Part shown: in pieces, positions 33,747-43,753 of the stretch
Numbering within the stretch: position 1 is the first letter of the stretch
Layout: each line of letters begins with the position of its first letter
Source of the DNA: Limnohabitans sp. 2KL-51
GTDB lineage: Bacteria; Pseudomonadota; Gammaproteobacteria; Burkholderiales; Burkholderiaceae_C
Assembly (NCBI RefSeq): GCF_003063645.1
Contig: NZ_NESJ01000009.1
Location: forward strand, 1-64,000
DNA length: 64,000 bases
Direction: 5' to 3'
The notes under the pieces: model-generated
The model's input: the letters and a program-made list of their open reading frames with translations, nothing else
What the model was told of the DNA's origin: nothing
Database searches by the model: none
Translations under genes and position numbers: made by a program

Positions 33747-34370
33747 TCAATCGGCTGGATGCACCCACCCGCGCTGCGCCGCCAGCACCGCTTGCGGGTA
33801 GACCGCTTGCCCCCGGCTGCCGTTGTAACGACCCAGCCCCATGAAAATGTCACCCCGTTCCCGGTCCAGGTAGTGGCGCAGGATGACGCAACCAAAACGC
33901 AGGTTGGTCTGCATGTGGAACAGGCGGCTGTCGTCGCCGTCGCCAATCAGGCGCGCCCAAAAGGGCATGACTTGCATGTAACCGCGTGCCCCGGCGCTGG
34001 AAATGGCATATTTGCGAAACGCGCTTTCGACCTGCACCACGCCCAGCACCAGCGACAGCGGCAGGCCTGCGCGGCGGGCTTCGTACCAAAGGGTTTGCAA
34101 GAATTCTTGCCGCTCTGTGGGGTTTTTTTTGTGGCGCGCCAGACGCTGACTACTGGCCGCTTGCCACTGCGCATAAGCCTGCTGATCAGCGGCGGTGGAC
34201 AGCCAGGGCTCAGGGGGTGCTGCCGCCACCGCTGCGCTCAGGGCCGTACGCACAGAGTGCGACAGGGGCTCTTCGATTTGCCGTCCGGCATGCGTCAGCC
34301 CAGCGGGCAACAAAGTCCCACACAGACTGAGCAAACAAGCCCGGCGGCTGGGCAAGACCGGGCGTTTCAT
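33747..34370 (-). CDS. Lytic transglycosylase, SLT domain
   Basis: A 207-residue exported peptidoglycan lyase. The N-terminus MKRPVLPSRRACLLSLCGTL has a twin-arginine-like RR followed by a hydrophobic stretch, ending near THA-G. The SLT domain from about 105 has catalytic Glu115 in VVQVESAFRK, followed by SSAGARGYMQVMPFW and the final GLGRYNGSRGQAVYP block (Tyr and Asn of the active site). It is close in type to the transglycosylases found beside proS in Burkholderiales. It lies 17 bp past proS, so it is probably cotranscribed from the proS promoter. Confidence 0.9.
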   Translation of the reverse strand: MKRPVLPSRRACLLSLCGTLLPAGLTHAGRQIEEPLSHSVRTALSAAVAAAPPEPWLSTAADQQAYAQWQAASSQRLARHKKNPTERQEFLQTLWYEARRAGLPLSLVLGVVQVESAFRKYAISSAGARGYMQVMPFWARLIGDGDDSRLFHMQTNLRFGCVILRHYLDRERGDIFMGLGRYNGSRGQAVYPQAVLAAQRGWVHPAD

Positions 34371-34387
34371 GGGCCGGGACGTGCGGT

Positions 34388-36133
34388 TCAGGGGGCCAAA
34401 CGCCCCTTGAGGTGACCCAGAATATCGGCCACAGCCACTTTGCTGGGTTCGGCATCGCGTCGGTGCTGGTATTCAACCAGACCGTCTTTCAACCCCTTGT
34501 CGCCAATCGTGATGCGGTGCGGCACGCCGATCAGCTCCCAGTCGGCGAACATGGCACCCGGGCGCTCGCCACGGTCATCTAGGATCACGTCCACGCCATC
34601 GGCCAACAAGGCGGCGTAGATGCGCTCGGCTTCTAGCTTGACGGCTTCGCTGCGGTCCATGCCGATGGGGCAGACCACCACGGTGAAGGGGGCAATCGCG
34701 TCGGGCCAGATGATGCCGCGTTCGTCGTGGTTTTGCTCGATGGCGGCGGCGGGCAGGCGGGTGATGCCGATGCCGTAGCAGCCCATTTCCAGAAACTGCG
34801 GCTTGCCGGTTTCGTCCAGGAAGGTGGCGTTCATGGCCTTGGAGTATTTGGTGCCCAGGTAGAACACATGGCCCACTTCAATGCCGCGCTCGATGGCCAA
34901 CTCTCCATGGCCGTCGGGCGACTTGTCACCGGCCACCACGTTGCGGATGTCGGCCACCAGCGCAGGCTCGGGCAAGTCGCGGCCCCAGTTGACGCCGGTG
35001 ATGTGAAAGTCTTCTTCGTTGGCCCCGCAGATCCAGTCGGCCATCACGGCCACATCACGGTCGGCCACCAGGTGCACGGGCTTTTTCAGGTTCAGCGGGC
35101 CAAGGTAGCCGGGCTTGCAGCCAAAGTGCTCTTCGATCTCGATCAGCGTGGCAAAGCGGAAGCCACCTTCCATGCCGGGCAGTTTGCCGACCTTGACTTC
35201 GTTCATGTCGTGGTCGCCGCGCAGCAGCAGCAGCCAGACTTGCGATTGGACGATCTCGCCCTGTTCGCTCAGGGTGTCTGTGGCCAATACCAGCGATTTA
35301 ACGGTGGTGGACAGGGGCACAGTCAGCATAGCAGCCACGTCTTCGCAGGTGCTCTTGCCCGGTGTGGGGGTCTTGGTCAGCGCTTGCGATGCTGCGCCAC
35401 GTGGTTGACTGGGAGCCAGGGCTTCTGCTTTTTCGATGTTGGCGGCGTAGCTGCTGCTGGGGCAATACACGATGGCGTCTTCGCCGGTGGCAGCGATCAC
35501 CTGAAACTCTTCGCTCAAATCGCCCCCGATGGCCCCACTGTCAGCGGCCACAGCGCGGTAAGTCAGGCCAAAGCGGTCGAAAATCTTGCGGTAAGCCCCC
35601 GCCATCACCTGGTAGCTGGCCTTGGCGCTGGCCACGTCACGGTCAAAGCTGTAGGCGTCTTTCATGGTGAATTCGCGCCCACGCATCAGGCCAAAGCGGG
35701 GGCGGCGCTCGTCGCGGAACTTGGTCTGGATTTGGTAGAAGTTTTTGGGGAGCTGTTTGTAGCTGCGCACTTCTTGGCGCACAACGTCGGTCACCACTTC
35801 TTCGCTGGTGGGCTGGATCACGAAATCGCGACCGTGGCGGTCCTTGATGCGCAGCAACTCGGGGCCCATCTTGTCAAAACGACCCGTTTCATGCCACAGC
35901 TCAGCGGGTTGCACCACGGGCATGGTCATCTCGATGGCACCGGCACGGTTCATTTCTTCTCGAACAATGGCCTCGACTTTGCGGATCACACGCAGGCCCA
36001 TGGGCATGTAGTTGTAGATGCCCGCACCCAGCTTTTTGATCATGCCGGCGCGGGTCATCAGTTTGTGGCTGACCACCTCGGCATCGGCTGGGGCTTCCTT
36101 GAGGGTGGAAATGAGGAACTGGGAGGCTTTCAT
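34388..36133 (-). CDS. proS: Prolyl-tRNA synthetase
   Basis: Charges tRNA-Pro with proline. 581 residues, bacterial (ProS type 1) form with class II motifs: [20 protein letters not shown] in motif 1, motif 2 [20 protein letters not shown], and motif 3 ending [18 protein letters not shown]. The insertion domain between motif 2 and 3 (about 230-400) is present and would edit mischarged Ala-tRNA-Pro. A C-terminal anticodon-binding domain follows. It diverges from rppH at 36235. The lytic transglycosylase gene follows directly downstream. Confidence 0.97.
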   Translation of the reverse strand: MKASQFLISTLKEAPADAEVVSHKLMTRAGMIKKLGAGIYNYMPMGLRVIRKVEAIVREEMNRAGAIEMTMPVVQPAELWHETGRFDKMGPELLRIKDRHGRDFVIQPTSEEVVTDVVRQEVRSYKQLPKNFYQIQTKFRDERRPRFGLMRGREFTMKDAYSFDRDVASAKASYQVMAGAYRKIFDRFGLTYRAVAADSGAIGGDLSEEFQVIAATGEDAIVYCPSSSYAANIEKAEALAPSQPRGAASQALTKTPTPGKSTCEDVAAMLTVPLSTTVKSLVLATDTLSEQGEIVQSQVWLLLLRGDHDMNEVKVGKLPGMEGGFRFATLIEIEEHFGCKPGYLGPLNLKKPVHLVADRDVAVMADWICGANEEDFHITGVNWGRDLPEPALVADIRNVVAGDKSPDGHGELAIERGIEVGHVFYLGTKYSKAMNATFLDETGKPQFLEMGCYGIGITRLPAAAIEQNHDERGIIWPDAIAPFTVVVCPIGMDRSEAVKLEAERIYAALLADGVDVILDDRGERPGAMFADWELIGVPHRITIGDKGLKDGLVEYQHRRDAEPSKVAVADILGHLKGRLAP

Positions 36134-36234
36134 CGCGACGGGCTAACTCAGACTAGGGGGATCAGGGAAACATCCAACATCCAGCGGCGATGCGCCGTGC
36201 ATAATGGACACAATTTAAAAATTTGAGGTTGATT

Positions 36235-36849
36235 ATGCTTGACCGTGAAGGCTTTAGGCCGAACGTCGGCATCATTCTGCTCAACCAGAAAAACCAGGTT
36301 TTCTGGGGCAAGCGCATACGCACCCACAGCTGGCAGTTTCCGCAGGGTGGCATTGACCGGGGTGAAAGCCCTGAACAAGCCATGTTCCGCGAATTGCACG
36401 AAGAAGTGGGGCTCCACCCGGAGCATGTGCGCATCGTGGCCCGAACCCGTGACTGGTTGCGCTATGAGGTGCCGGACCGCTTCATCCGACGGGATGCACG
36501 CGGCTTTTACAAGGGCCAGAAACAGATCTGGTTCCTGTTGCAGATGGTGACGCACGACCACCACCTGAACTTGCGCGCCACCGAACACCCCGAATTTGAC
36601 GCTTGGCGTTGGAACGACTACTGGGTGCCGCTGGACGTGGTGGTGGAGTTCAAGCGTGGCGTGTACGAAATGGCGCTGACTGAGTTGGCCCGCTACTTGC
36701 CCCGGCAGGAGCGGCAAAACCGTTATTTGCGTGGCGGCAGTCGCTCGCCACGTGATCACGGCGTAGACCACGATCAGGGCGAGATGCAGCCTCCCTTGCA
36801 CATGGAGTTGCCCCCGGGCGCCAGCTTCGACCCAAACCCGCAAGGCTGA
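36235..36849 (+). CDS. rppH: RNA pyrophosphohydrolase
   Basis: Removes pyrophosphate from the 5' triphosphate of mRNA, triggering RNase E-dependent decay. 204 residues, longer than E. coli RppH (176) because of a C-terminal extension rich in Arg, Gln and Pro. The Nudix box is [20 protein letters not shown] (residues 38-57) after WQFPQGG. It starts [21 protein letters not shown] 36235 has GAGG 7 nt upstream, and the in-frame TTG at 36223 overlaps that site and is rejected. The gene diverges from proS. Confidence 0.95.
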   Translation: MLDREGFRPNVGIILLNQKNQVFWGKRIRTHSWQFPQGGIDRGESPEQAMFRELHEEVGLHPEHVRIVARTRDWLRYEVPDRFIRRDARGFYKGQKQIWFLLQMVTHDHHLNLRATEHPEFDAWRWNDYWVPLDVVVEFKRGVYEMALTELARYLPRQERQNRYLRGGSRSPRDHGVDHDQGEMQPPLHMELPPGASFDPNPQG

Positions 36850-36885
36850 CCCATCTGGCGAAGGCTGGCTCTGCCTCCCGTGACT

Positions 36886-38022
36886 TCAGCGGCTCAGGAT
36901 CAAGTTGTCCCGGTGCACCATCTCGGGTTCTGCGGTGTAGCCCAGCAAGGCCTCGTATTCGTGTGAGGGCTTGCGGCACAACAAGCGGGCTTCGGCGCTG
37001 GCGTAATTGGCCAGGCCCCGGGCAATTTCAATACCCTGATCGTCCCGGATGGCGATCACATCGCCGCGTGAAAAATCACCCGCGACGCCCGTCATGCCAA
37101 TCGGCAGCAGACTCTTGCCTTCGGTCAGCACTTTGTGCGCTGCACCCGCATCCACCGTGACCGAGCCCCGCATTTGCAGGTGGTCGGCCATCCATTGTTT
37201 GCGGGCTTGTTGTTTGGCCGTCTGGGCAACCAGCAGGGTGCCTATGTTGTCGCCCTGGCACAGACGCAACAAGGCATCGGGCTCGCGCCCCCAGGCGATC
37301 ACGGTGGACGCGCCCGAACCAGCAGCCCGTTTGGCAGCCAGGATTTTGGTGATCATGCCGCCCCGACCAATGCTGGAGCCCGCACCGCCCGCCATGGCTT
37401 CCAAGGCCAAATCACCCGCATGGGCCTCGTGCACGAAGGTAGCCAAGGGGTCTTTGCGCGGGTCGGCGGTGTACAAGCCTTTTTGGTCGGTCAGGATGAT
37501 CAGCAAGTCGGCTTCGATCAGGTTGGCCACCAAGGCCCCCAAAGTGTCGTTGTCGCCAAATTTGATCTCGTCGTTGACCACCGTGTCGTTTTCATTGATC
37601 ACAGGCAGCACGCGGTGCTGGAGCAAGGTGAGCAAAGTCGAGCGGGCGTTGAGGTAGCGCTCGCGGTCGGCCAGATCGGCATGCGTGAGCAAGACCTGTG
37701 CGCTGCGCATGCCGTTTTCGCGCAGCTTGGTTTCGTACATTTGCGCCAAGCCCATCTGCCCCACAGCGGCAGCGGCTTGCAAGGCAGGGACTTCGCTTGG
37801 GCGGGTGGTCCAACCCAGTCGCTTCATGCCTTCTGCAATCGCACCGCTGGAGACCATGACCACTTCCTTGCCTTGGGCACTGAGCAAGGCCATTTGACGG
37901 CACCACTCGCCAATGGCGGCCTCGTCCAGCCCCCGGCCTTCGTTGGTCACCAGGCTGGAGCCGACTTTGACGACGATGCGACGGGCATCGCGCAACAGGG
38001 TGAAAACGGCGGCAGAAGTCAT
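36886..38022 (-). CDS. proB: Glutamate 5-kinase
   Basis: Phosphorylates glutamate in the first step of proline synthesis and is feedback-inhibited by proline. 378 residues: an amino-acid kinase domain ([61 protein letters not shown]-type motif as [18 protein letters not shown]) followed by a C-terminal PUA domain from about 285. PUA presence marks the longer ProB form. No proA is adjacent. It lies 59 bp from obgE on the same strand and may be read through from it, an order common in betaproteobacteria. Confidence 0.96.
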   Translation of the reverse strand: MTSAAVFTLLRDARRIVVKVGSSLVTNEGRGLDEAAIGEWCRQMALLSAQGKEVVMVSSGAIAEGMKRLGWTTRPSEVPALQAAAAVGQMGLAQMYETKLRENGMRSAQVLLTHADLADRERYLNARSTLLTLLQHRVLPVINENDTVVNDEIKFGDNDTLGALVANLIEADLLIILTDQKGLYTADPRKDPLATFVHEAHAGDLALEAMAGGAGSSIGRGGMITKILAAKRAAGSGASTVIAWGREPDALLRLCQGDNIGTLLVAQTAKQQARKQWMADHLQMRGSVTVDAGAAHKVLTEGKSLLPIGMTGVAGDFSRGDVIAIRDDQGIEIARGLANYASAEARLLCRKPSHEYEALLGYTAEPEMVHRDNLILSR

Positions 38023-38081
38023 GCTGGGGGATTACAGGGCTTGAAGGAAAGAGGAACTAAATAGAGGCGCACGCCGCCGGA

Positions 38082-39236
<1,155 letters not shown>

Positions 39237-39262
39237 TCAAAAGGTCAGCGGGCCAGAATGCG

Positions 39263-39284
39263 AAAAGCCCCGGCATGCGGGGCT
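39263..39284 (-). terminator. Hairpin after rpmA, before obgE
   Basis: On the minus strand AGCCCCG (39284-39278) pairs with CGGGGCT around a 5-nt loop, followed by four T. It lies 26 bp past the rpmA stop and about 57 bp before obgE, suggesting partial termination that lowers obgE relative to the ribosomal proteins. Confidence 0.75.
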
Positions 39285-39309
39285 CCTCTTCGCCATGGGC
39301 GCAACGGGC

Positions 39310-39570
39310 TTAAACAGCCGGCGTCACGTTGACCATGTGCTTGCTCAGTTCGCCTTTGGTAGAAAACGACACATGGCCGTCCACCAGGGCAAACAAAGTG
39401 TGGTCTTTGCCGATGCCGACATTGTTGCCTGCATGGAACTTGGTGCCACGTTGACGAACGATGATCGAGCCAGCGCTGATCAGTTCACCACCAAAAGCCT
39501 TGACGCCGAGCATTTTTGGCTTGGAATCACGACCGTTGCGCGTAGAGCCGCCGCCTTTTTTCTGTGCCAT
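39310..39570 (-). CDS. rpmA: 50S ribosomal protein L27
   Basis: An 86-residue ribosomal protein at the peptidyl transferase centre. It starts [20 protein letters not shown], the unprocessed proteobacterial form with an N-terminus that reaches the P-site tRNA, and contains [20 protein letters not shown]. The start lies 12 bp after the rplU stop with AGGAG-like sequence between them. Normal length. Confidence 0.98.
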   Translation of the reverse strand: MAQKKGGGSTRNGRDSKPKMLGVKAFGGELISAGSIIVRQRGTKFHAGNNVGIGKDHTLFALVDGHVSFSTKGELSKHMVNVTPAV

Positions 39571-39582
39571 GACCTATTCTCC

Positions 39583-39894
39583 TCAGGCAGCGATCACGCC
39601 GATTTGCAGTTCGGTGAACTGCTGGCGGTGACCCTGACGTTTCTGATAGTGCTTGCGACGGCGCATCTTGAAGATGTGCACTTTGTCATGCTTGCCATGA
39701 GCCAACACTGTGACTGTGACTGTTGCGCCGGACACCAGGGGCGTGCCGATCTTCAGATCTGCGCCGTTGCCGACTGCGAGAACTTGATCAATCACGATTT
39801 CCTGGCCAACGTCCGCAGCAATCTGTTCTACTTTAATTTTTTCGCCAGCGACAACACGATACTGTTTGCCACCGGTTTTTATGACCGCGTACAT
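39583..39894 (-). CDS. rplU: 50S ribosomal protein L21
   Basis: A 103-residue 50S protein binding 23S rRNA. It begins [20 protein letters not shown] and includes [20 protein letters not shown] near the C-terminus, both diagnostic. ATG 39894 is preceded by AGAGG at 8 nt and a good promoter 60-80 bp upstream; an open extension to 39957 is not conserved. First gene of rplU-rpmA. Confidence 0.98.
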   Translation of the reverse strand: MYAVIKTGGKQYRVVAGEKIKVEQIAADVGQEIVIDQVLAVGNGADLKIGTPLVSGATVTVTVLAHGKHDKVHIFKMRRRKHYQKRQGHRQQFTELQIGVIAA

Positions 39895-39947
39895 AAATGA
39901 CCTCTTTGAATGGAAGTTTCCGAGGGCTAATCCCCAAGGAACCTGAA

Positions 39948-39976
39948 ATTCTAGCACGGCAACCCATGACTGGCAA
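39948..39976 (-). promoter_or_regulatory. Sigma-70 promoter of rplU-rpmA
   Basis: On the minus strand TTGCCA (39976-39971) and TAGAAT (39953-39948) are separated by exactly 17 bp. Transcription would start near 39941, giving a leader of about 47 nt before the rplU ATG at 39894. Confidence 0.65.
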
Positions 39977-40028
39977 ATCTGTCGCCTCCCGAATGCACCT
40001 GATTCAGGGGGCCAAGCGGGACGGTCTC

Positions 40029-40034
40029 TATAAT
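40029..40034 (+). promoter_or_regulatory. TATAAT box upstream of ispB
   Basis: A perfect TATAAT at 40029-40034 lies about 72 bp before the proposed ispB start, on the strand diverging from rplU. The DNA 17 bp further upstream (AGGGGG) is not a -35 match, so the promoter may need an activator or the site may be chance. Confidence 0.35.
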
Positions 40035-40105
40035 ATACACATGAATTGGGTGTGTTTTATTCCACCCGCCTAGGCTCCACCGAGCTCCCCTGCCGGATCT
40101 TCCAT

Positions 40106-41089
40106 TTGTCTGCCTCAGAAAACAGCACCGCAGCCGTTCTAGAACTGGTGGCCCCAGACATGGCCATGGTCGACCATGTCATTGCCCAGCGCCTCGATTC
40201 CGGTGTGCCCTTGGTGGGAGAAGTGGCCCGTTACATCATTTCAGCTGGAGGTAAGCGCCTTCGACCGGTCCTGCTGCTGCTCACTTGCGGGGCCTTGGGC
40301 TACACCGGTGGCCAGCGCCACAACCTGGCGGCCGTGGTCGAATTCATCCACACCGCCACCTTGTTGCACGACGATGTGGTGGACGAGTCCACCCTCAGGC
40401 GCGGCAGGCCCACGGCGAATGAACGCTTTGGTAACCCGGCCAGCGTGCTGGTGGGTGATTTTTTGTATTCGCGCGCCTTTCAGATGATGGTGGATGCAGA
40501 CAGCATGAGGGTGATGCAAACCCTGGCCGATGCCACCAACGTGATCGCCGAAGGCGAAGTGCTGCAACTGATGAACATGCACGATGCCTCGCTGGACGAA
40601 GAAGGCTATCTGCGCGTGATCCGATCCAAAACCGCCAAACTGTTTGAAGCCAGCGCCCGACTGGGTGCGATCTTGGCAGGAAGCCCCGCAGCCATTGAAG
40701 CCGCGTGCGCTGATTACGGTCAGGCCTTGGGAACTGCCTTTCAGGTGATCGACGATGTGCTTGACTACGATGGCAACACCACGGAGATGGGCAAAAACCT
40801 GGGCGATGACCTGCGCGAGGGCAAGGCCACCTTGCCTTTGATTCTGGCCATTCAGCGCGGCAACACCTCACAAAGTCAAACCGTGCGCGAGGCCATTGAA
40901 ACCGGTAGCGTTGAACGCCTGGCCGACATCGTGACCATCGTGCGCGAAACCGGAGCCCTGGAAGCCACCCGGGATGCCGCCGCCGCCGAGGCCCAAAGGG
41001 CCATCGATGCTGCCCTCCAGCTGCCCGACAACGCACACCGTCAGGCCATGGTGCTGCTGGCATCGCAGTTGCTTGCTCGGCGCACCTGA
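40106..41089 (+). CDS. ispB: Octaprenyl diphosphate synthase (polyprenyl synthetase)
   Basis: Builds the long isoprenoid side chain of ubiquinone. About 327 residues. Both Asp-rich prenyltransferase motifs are present: LLHDDVVDES and IDDVLDYDGN, with SAGGKRLRPVLLLL at the start of the core. The first Asp-rich motif lies within the usual distance of GGKRLRP. The start is uncertain: TTG 40106 (then SASENSTAAVLELV) fits what is usual in betaproteobacteria; an in-frame TTG at 40046 is possible. It diverges from rplU, the common betaproteobacterial arrangement. It complements the ubi genes at 15.8-20.2 kb. Confidence 0.93.
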   Translation: MSASENSTAAVLELVAPDMAMVDHVIAQRLDSGVPLVGEVARYIISAGGKRLRPVLLLLTCGALGYTGGQRHNLAAVVEFIHTATLLHDDVVDESTLRRGRPTANERFGNPASVLVGDFLYSRAFQMMVDADSMRVMQTLADATNVIAEGEVLQLMNMHDASLDEEGYLRVIRSKTAKLFEASARLGAILAGSPAAIEAACADYGQALGTAFQVIDDVLDYDGNTTEMGKNLGDDLREGKATLPLILAIQRGNTSQSQTVREAIETGSVERLADIVTIVRETGALEATRDAAAAEAQRAIDAALQLPDNAHRQAMVLLASQLLARRT

Positions 41090-41107
41090 GCGAAGAGTCC
41101 GGCAAGA

Positions 41108-41515
41108 ATGAACATGACATATTTCAAAATATTTACCATCGTGCTCATCGCCTTGTCCAGCGCTTTGGCAGCTCCTGCCATGGCTGCGCCCAAATGGGAA
41201 GTCATCGTTTTGAACGATCAAGGCATGTTCTACATCGATGCCAACTCCGTCACGCAAGAAGCTGGCCGCAAGGTCTTGTGGAGTGCGATCGATTACAAAA
41301 AAACTCAAACGACCGCTCAAGGCCAGCCTTACCTGTCGGCCCAGACTCAGTTGATGGTCAACTGCGAAGCCAAGATGGCACGCGTGATGCATTTGACCCA
41401 TTACAGTGGTGCCATGTTGACGGGCAAGGTGGTCAGTCGCCAGGGCATGTTGCACGATTGGATGGACATCGATCCCACATCGGCCATTCAAAGAATCGCT
41501 CGGCGCGTCTGCTGA
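41108..41515 (+). CDS. Exported protein with surface-adhesin E-like domain
   Basis: A 135-residue secreted protein. The leader YFKIFTIVLIALSSALAAPA ends at AMA. The mature part follows the surface-adhesin protein E pattern: WEVIVLNDQGMFYIDANSV, VLWSAIDYKKTQT, a conserved Cys in MVNCEAKMAR and a C-terminal RRVC, so one disulfide (two mature Cys) is likely. The family is named from a Haemophilus adhesin but in environmental bacteria it is mostly small periplasmic or outer-surface proteins of unknown role. It lies 18 bp after ispB, so it may be read through. Confidence 0.7.
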   Translation: MNMTYFKIFTIVLIALSSALAAPAMAAPKWEVIVLNDQGMFYIDANSVTQEAGRKVLWSAIDYKKTQTTAQGQPYLSAQTQLMVNCEAKMARVMHLTHYSGAMLTGKVVSRQGMLHDWMDIDPTSAIQRIARRVC

Positions 41516-41632
41516 AGCACTTGCGGCCATGAGCTTGTCACTTTGGTGATGCGTCGGGTCAATTGACTTGTGTGATAGTGATTTTTCTTCCTGCTCTGCA
41601 CAGTCAGGAGGTCACAACCACAAGGAGACTTC

Positions 41633-42628
41633 ATGCGTTCGATACCTCAAAAATGGCGCCAAATCTGCGCCTCTGGCTTGTTGGGCCTGGTGACGCTTGC
41701 GCTTCACCCTGTGAGCCTGGCGCAGTCCTACCCCAGCAAACCCATCAAGATGATCGTGCCTTTCCCTGCAGGGGGCACCACCGACATTGTTGCCCGCATC
41801 GTGGCGCAAAAAATGAGCGAATCCATGGGGCAACCCGTCACGGTGGACAACCGGGGCGGAGCTGGCGGTGCCATTGGTGCTGACTTGATGGCCAAAGCGG
41901 CCCCCGATGGTTACACCATCTTGATGCACAACCTGTCGTTTCCGCTGGCCTCGGTGGCGCAAGCCCTGGCCAACCGTTCCCCCTTCAATGTGGACACCGA
42001 CTTTGCTGGGGTCTCGATCGCCGTGTATGTGCCTTTTGTCTGGACGGCCAGCCCCAGCGTACCCGCCAAAGACCTGAAAGAACTGGCCAACTTGCTGCGC
42101 ACCAACCCTGCGCTGCAATACAACTATGGTTCGACGGGCCCGGGCTCCACCATGCACGTGTTGGGTGAGGCCTTCAAAAAAGAAGGCAAAGTTAATATCA
42201 CCCACATTCCTTTCAAGGGCGCGGCCCCTCTCAAGCAGGAATTGCTGGCGGGTCGACTCCAGGTCGGTGGCGATCAGTTGTCTTCCTCCTTGGGCGAGAT
42301 CAAGGCCGGTACGTTAAAGGCCATCGCCACAACGGCATCCAAACGCATCCCGGGCCTGCCCGATGTGCCCACCGTCAGGGAGTTGGGCTTTCCCAACCTG
42401 GAACTGGAAGGTTGGAACGGTGTCTTTGCCCCAGCCAAAACACCCAAGGACATCATTGAACGGCTGAACAAGGAAGTGATCGCCGCTGTGCGCCACCCCG
42501 ATGTGGTCAAGCGCCTGAACGACCTGGGTGCCGAGGGCGTGGGCTCAACACCGGCCGAACAAGACGCCATGCTGCGCCGGCAGATGGACCAGTTCCGCGC
42601 CATCATCCGGGAAATGCGCCTCGAGTGA
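41633..42628 (+). CDS. Tripartite tricarboxylate transporter substrate receptor (Bug family)
   Basis: A 331-residue periplasmic receptor. The leader ends LHPVSLAQS, then YPSKPIKMIVPFPAGGTTD, the Bug-family opening, with the KAAPDGYTILM, GSTGPGSTMHVLGEAFKKEG and HIPFKGAAPLKQELLAGRLQ blocks. Bug proteins deliver carboxylates or other small solutes to TctA/TctB permeases; neither is encoded here, which is usual for the many orphan Bug genes of Bordetella and Comamonadaceae. AAGGAG lies just before the ATG. The ligand is unknown. Confidence 0.92.
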   Translation: MRSIPQKWRQICASGLLGLVTLALHPVSLAQSYPSKPIKMIVPFPAGGTTDIVARIVAQKMSESMGQPVTVDNRGGAGGAIGADLMAKAAPDGYTILMHNLSFPLASVAQALANRSPFNVDTDFAGVSIAVYVPFVWTASPSVPAKDLKELANLLRTNPALQYNYGSTGPGSTMHVLGEAFKKEGKVNITHIPFKGAAPLKQELLAGRLQVGGDQLSSSLGEIKAGTLKAIATTASKRIPGLPDVPTVRELGFPNLELEGWNGVFAPAKTPKDIIERLNKEVIAAVRHPDVVKRLNDLGAEGVGSTPAEQDAMLRRQMDQFRAIIREMRLE

Positions 42629-42656
42629 GGCCTGCATCCAGGGGGCTGCGCACGAA

Positions 42657-43547
42657 TCAGGCGCGGCCACCTTGTGACAACCACCACACCAGCAGCTCTG
42701 AACAATCCTTCGCATCCAGTCCGCTCTGTGCGGCAGCTTCGAACTTTTGCAGGGCCAAAGCCGTCAGGGGCAGGTTTTTGCGCGTCGCCGATCCCAAGTC
42801 CAGCATGGCTTGCATGTCTTTGCGCATCGTCGCCACATTGACCGTGACCTGATCACTTTTTTGCTGACTCAGGGTCTTGGCAATCATGCCGCCACGCACC
42901 TTGAGCATGTTGGGCCCGCCCGATGACTCCGACAGAATGTCGATCACGCGCTGGGGATCGAGTCCCAAGGGCTCAACCAAAGACAGTGCCTCGCCCAAGG
43001 TTTGCCAATACACCATCAAAGGCAAATTGACAGCCAGTTTCATGGTGGCGCCCGCCCCGTGCGGCCCCACATGCTCCACACGGCGGCACATCACGTCGAG
43101 CAAGGCCTGGACCTTTTGCAAGTCCTGCGCGTCGCCACCGACAAAGCCCAACAATTTGCCCTCTTTGGCGGGCCCCACACTACCGCCCACCGGACACTCC
43201 AGAAAACGGGCTTGGACCGCTTGCGCACGCCGGGCCATTTCTTGCGGCTTGGCAGGGCGAACGGTGCTCATGTCGATGAACACCTTGTCATGAACTTGGC
43301 CCGCGAGCAAACCCGACGCCGAACCATAAACGTCGTCGAGCGCCGCCTCATTGGTCAGCACAGTGATGACCACATCGACCGACTCAGCCAAGGCTTTGGG
43401 TGATTCAGCCCAACGAGCTCCTGTATCCAACAAGGGCTGGGCACGCTCAGCGGTGCGGTTCCAAACCGTCACGGGCATACCCAGTGACAACAACCGCGAC
43501 CCAATCGCTGCGCCCATCTTGCCGATGCCTGCAATACCCACGTGCAT
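42657..43547 (-). CDS. NAD(P)-dependent beta-hydroxyacid dehydrogenase family protein
   Basis: A 296-residue enzyme of the 3-hydroxyisobutyrate/6-phosphogluconate dehydrogenase-like family. MHVGIAGIGKMGAAIGSRLL is the Rossmann GxGxMG motif; FLECPVGGSVGPAKEGKL is the substrate motif (D-A-P-V-S-G-G equivalent with Cys-Pro), and the catalytic Lys is in GAGATMKLAVNLPL. ATG 43547 has AGGAG at the right distance, so an extended start to 43658 is rejected. The substrate may be 3-hydroxyisobutyrate, tartronate semialdehyde or another short 2/3-hydroxyacid. Confidence 0.88.
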   Translation of the reverse strand: MHVGIAGIGKMGAAIGSRLLSLGMPVTVWNRTAERAQPLLDTGARWAESPKALAESVDVVITVLTNEAALDDVYGSASGLLAGQVHDKVFIDMSTVRPAKPQEMARRAQAVQARFLECPVGGSVGPAKEGKLLGFVGGDAQDLQKVQALLDVMCRRVEHVGPHGAGATMKLAVNLPLMVYWQTLGEALSLVEPLGLDPQRVIDILSESSGGPNMLKVRGGMIAKTLSQQKSDQVTVNVATMRKDMQAMLDLGSATRKNLPLTALALQKFEAAAQSGLDAKDCSELLVWWLSQGGRA

Positions 43548-43753
43548 GTTTGTCTCCTGTTGTCCCATTGAATGGCCATTATTTTGAGGGAAGTGCGAAA
43601 GACTCACTGCAACAGAGGTCCTTGACGGGTCGCTTTTTTGAGTGCTCTCTTCGGCCAAGCAAGAACCGGCAAATCCATGACGAGGGATTTACAAATCACG
43701 CACCAAGCGCCATGATTTGAGTTTTTTAGTATTCAATAAATAGGCTGCATCTC

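Noticed and set aside
34727-36226. A 499-codon plus-strand open frame opposite proS
   Set aside because: Antisense shadow; proS motifs are complete on the minus strand.
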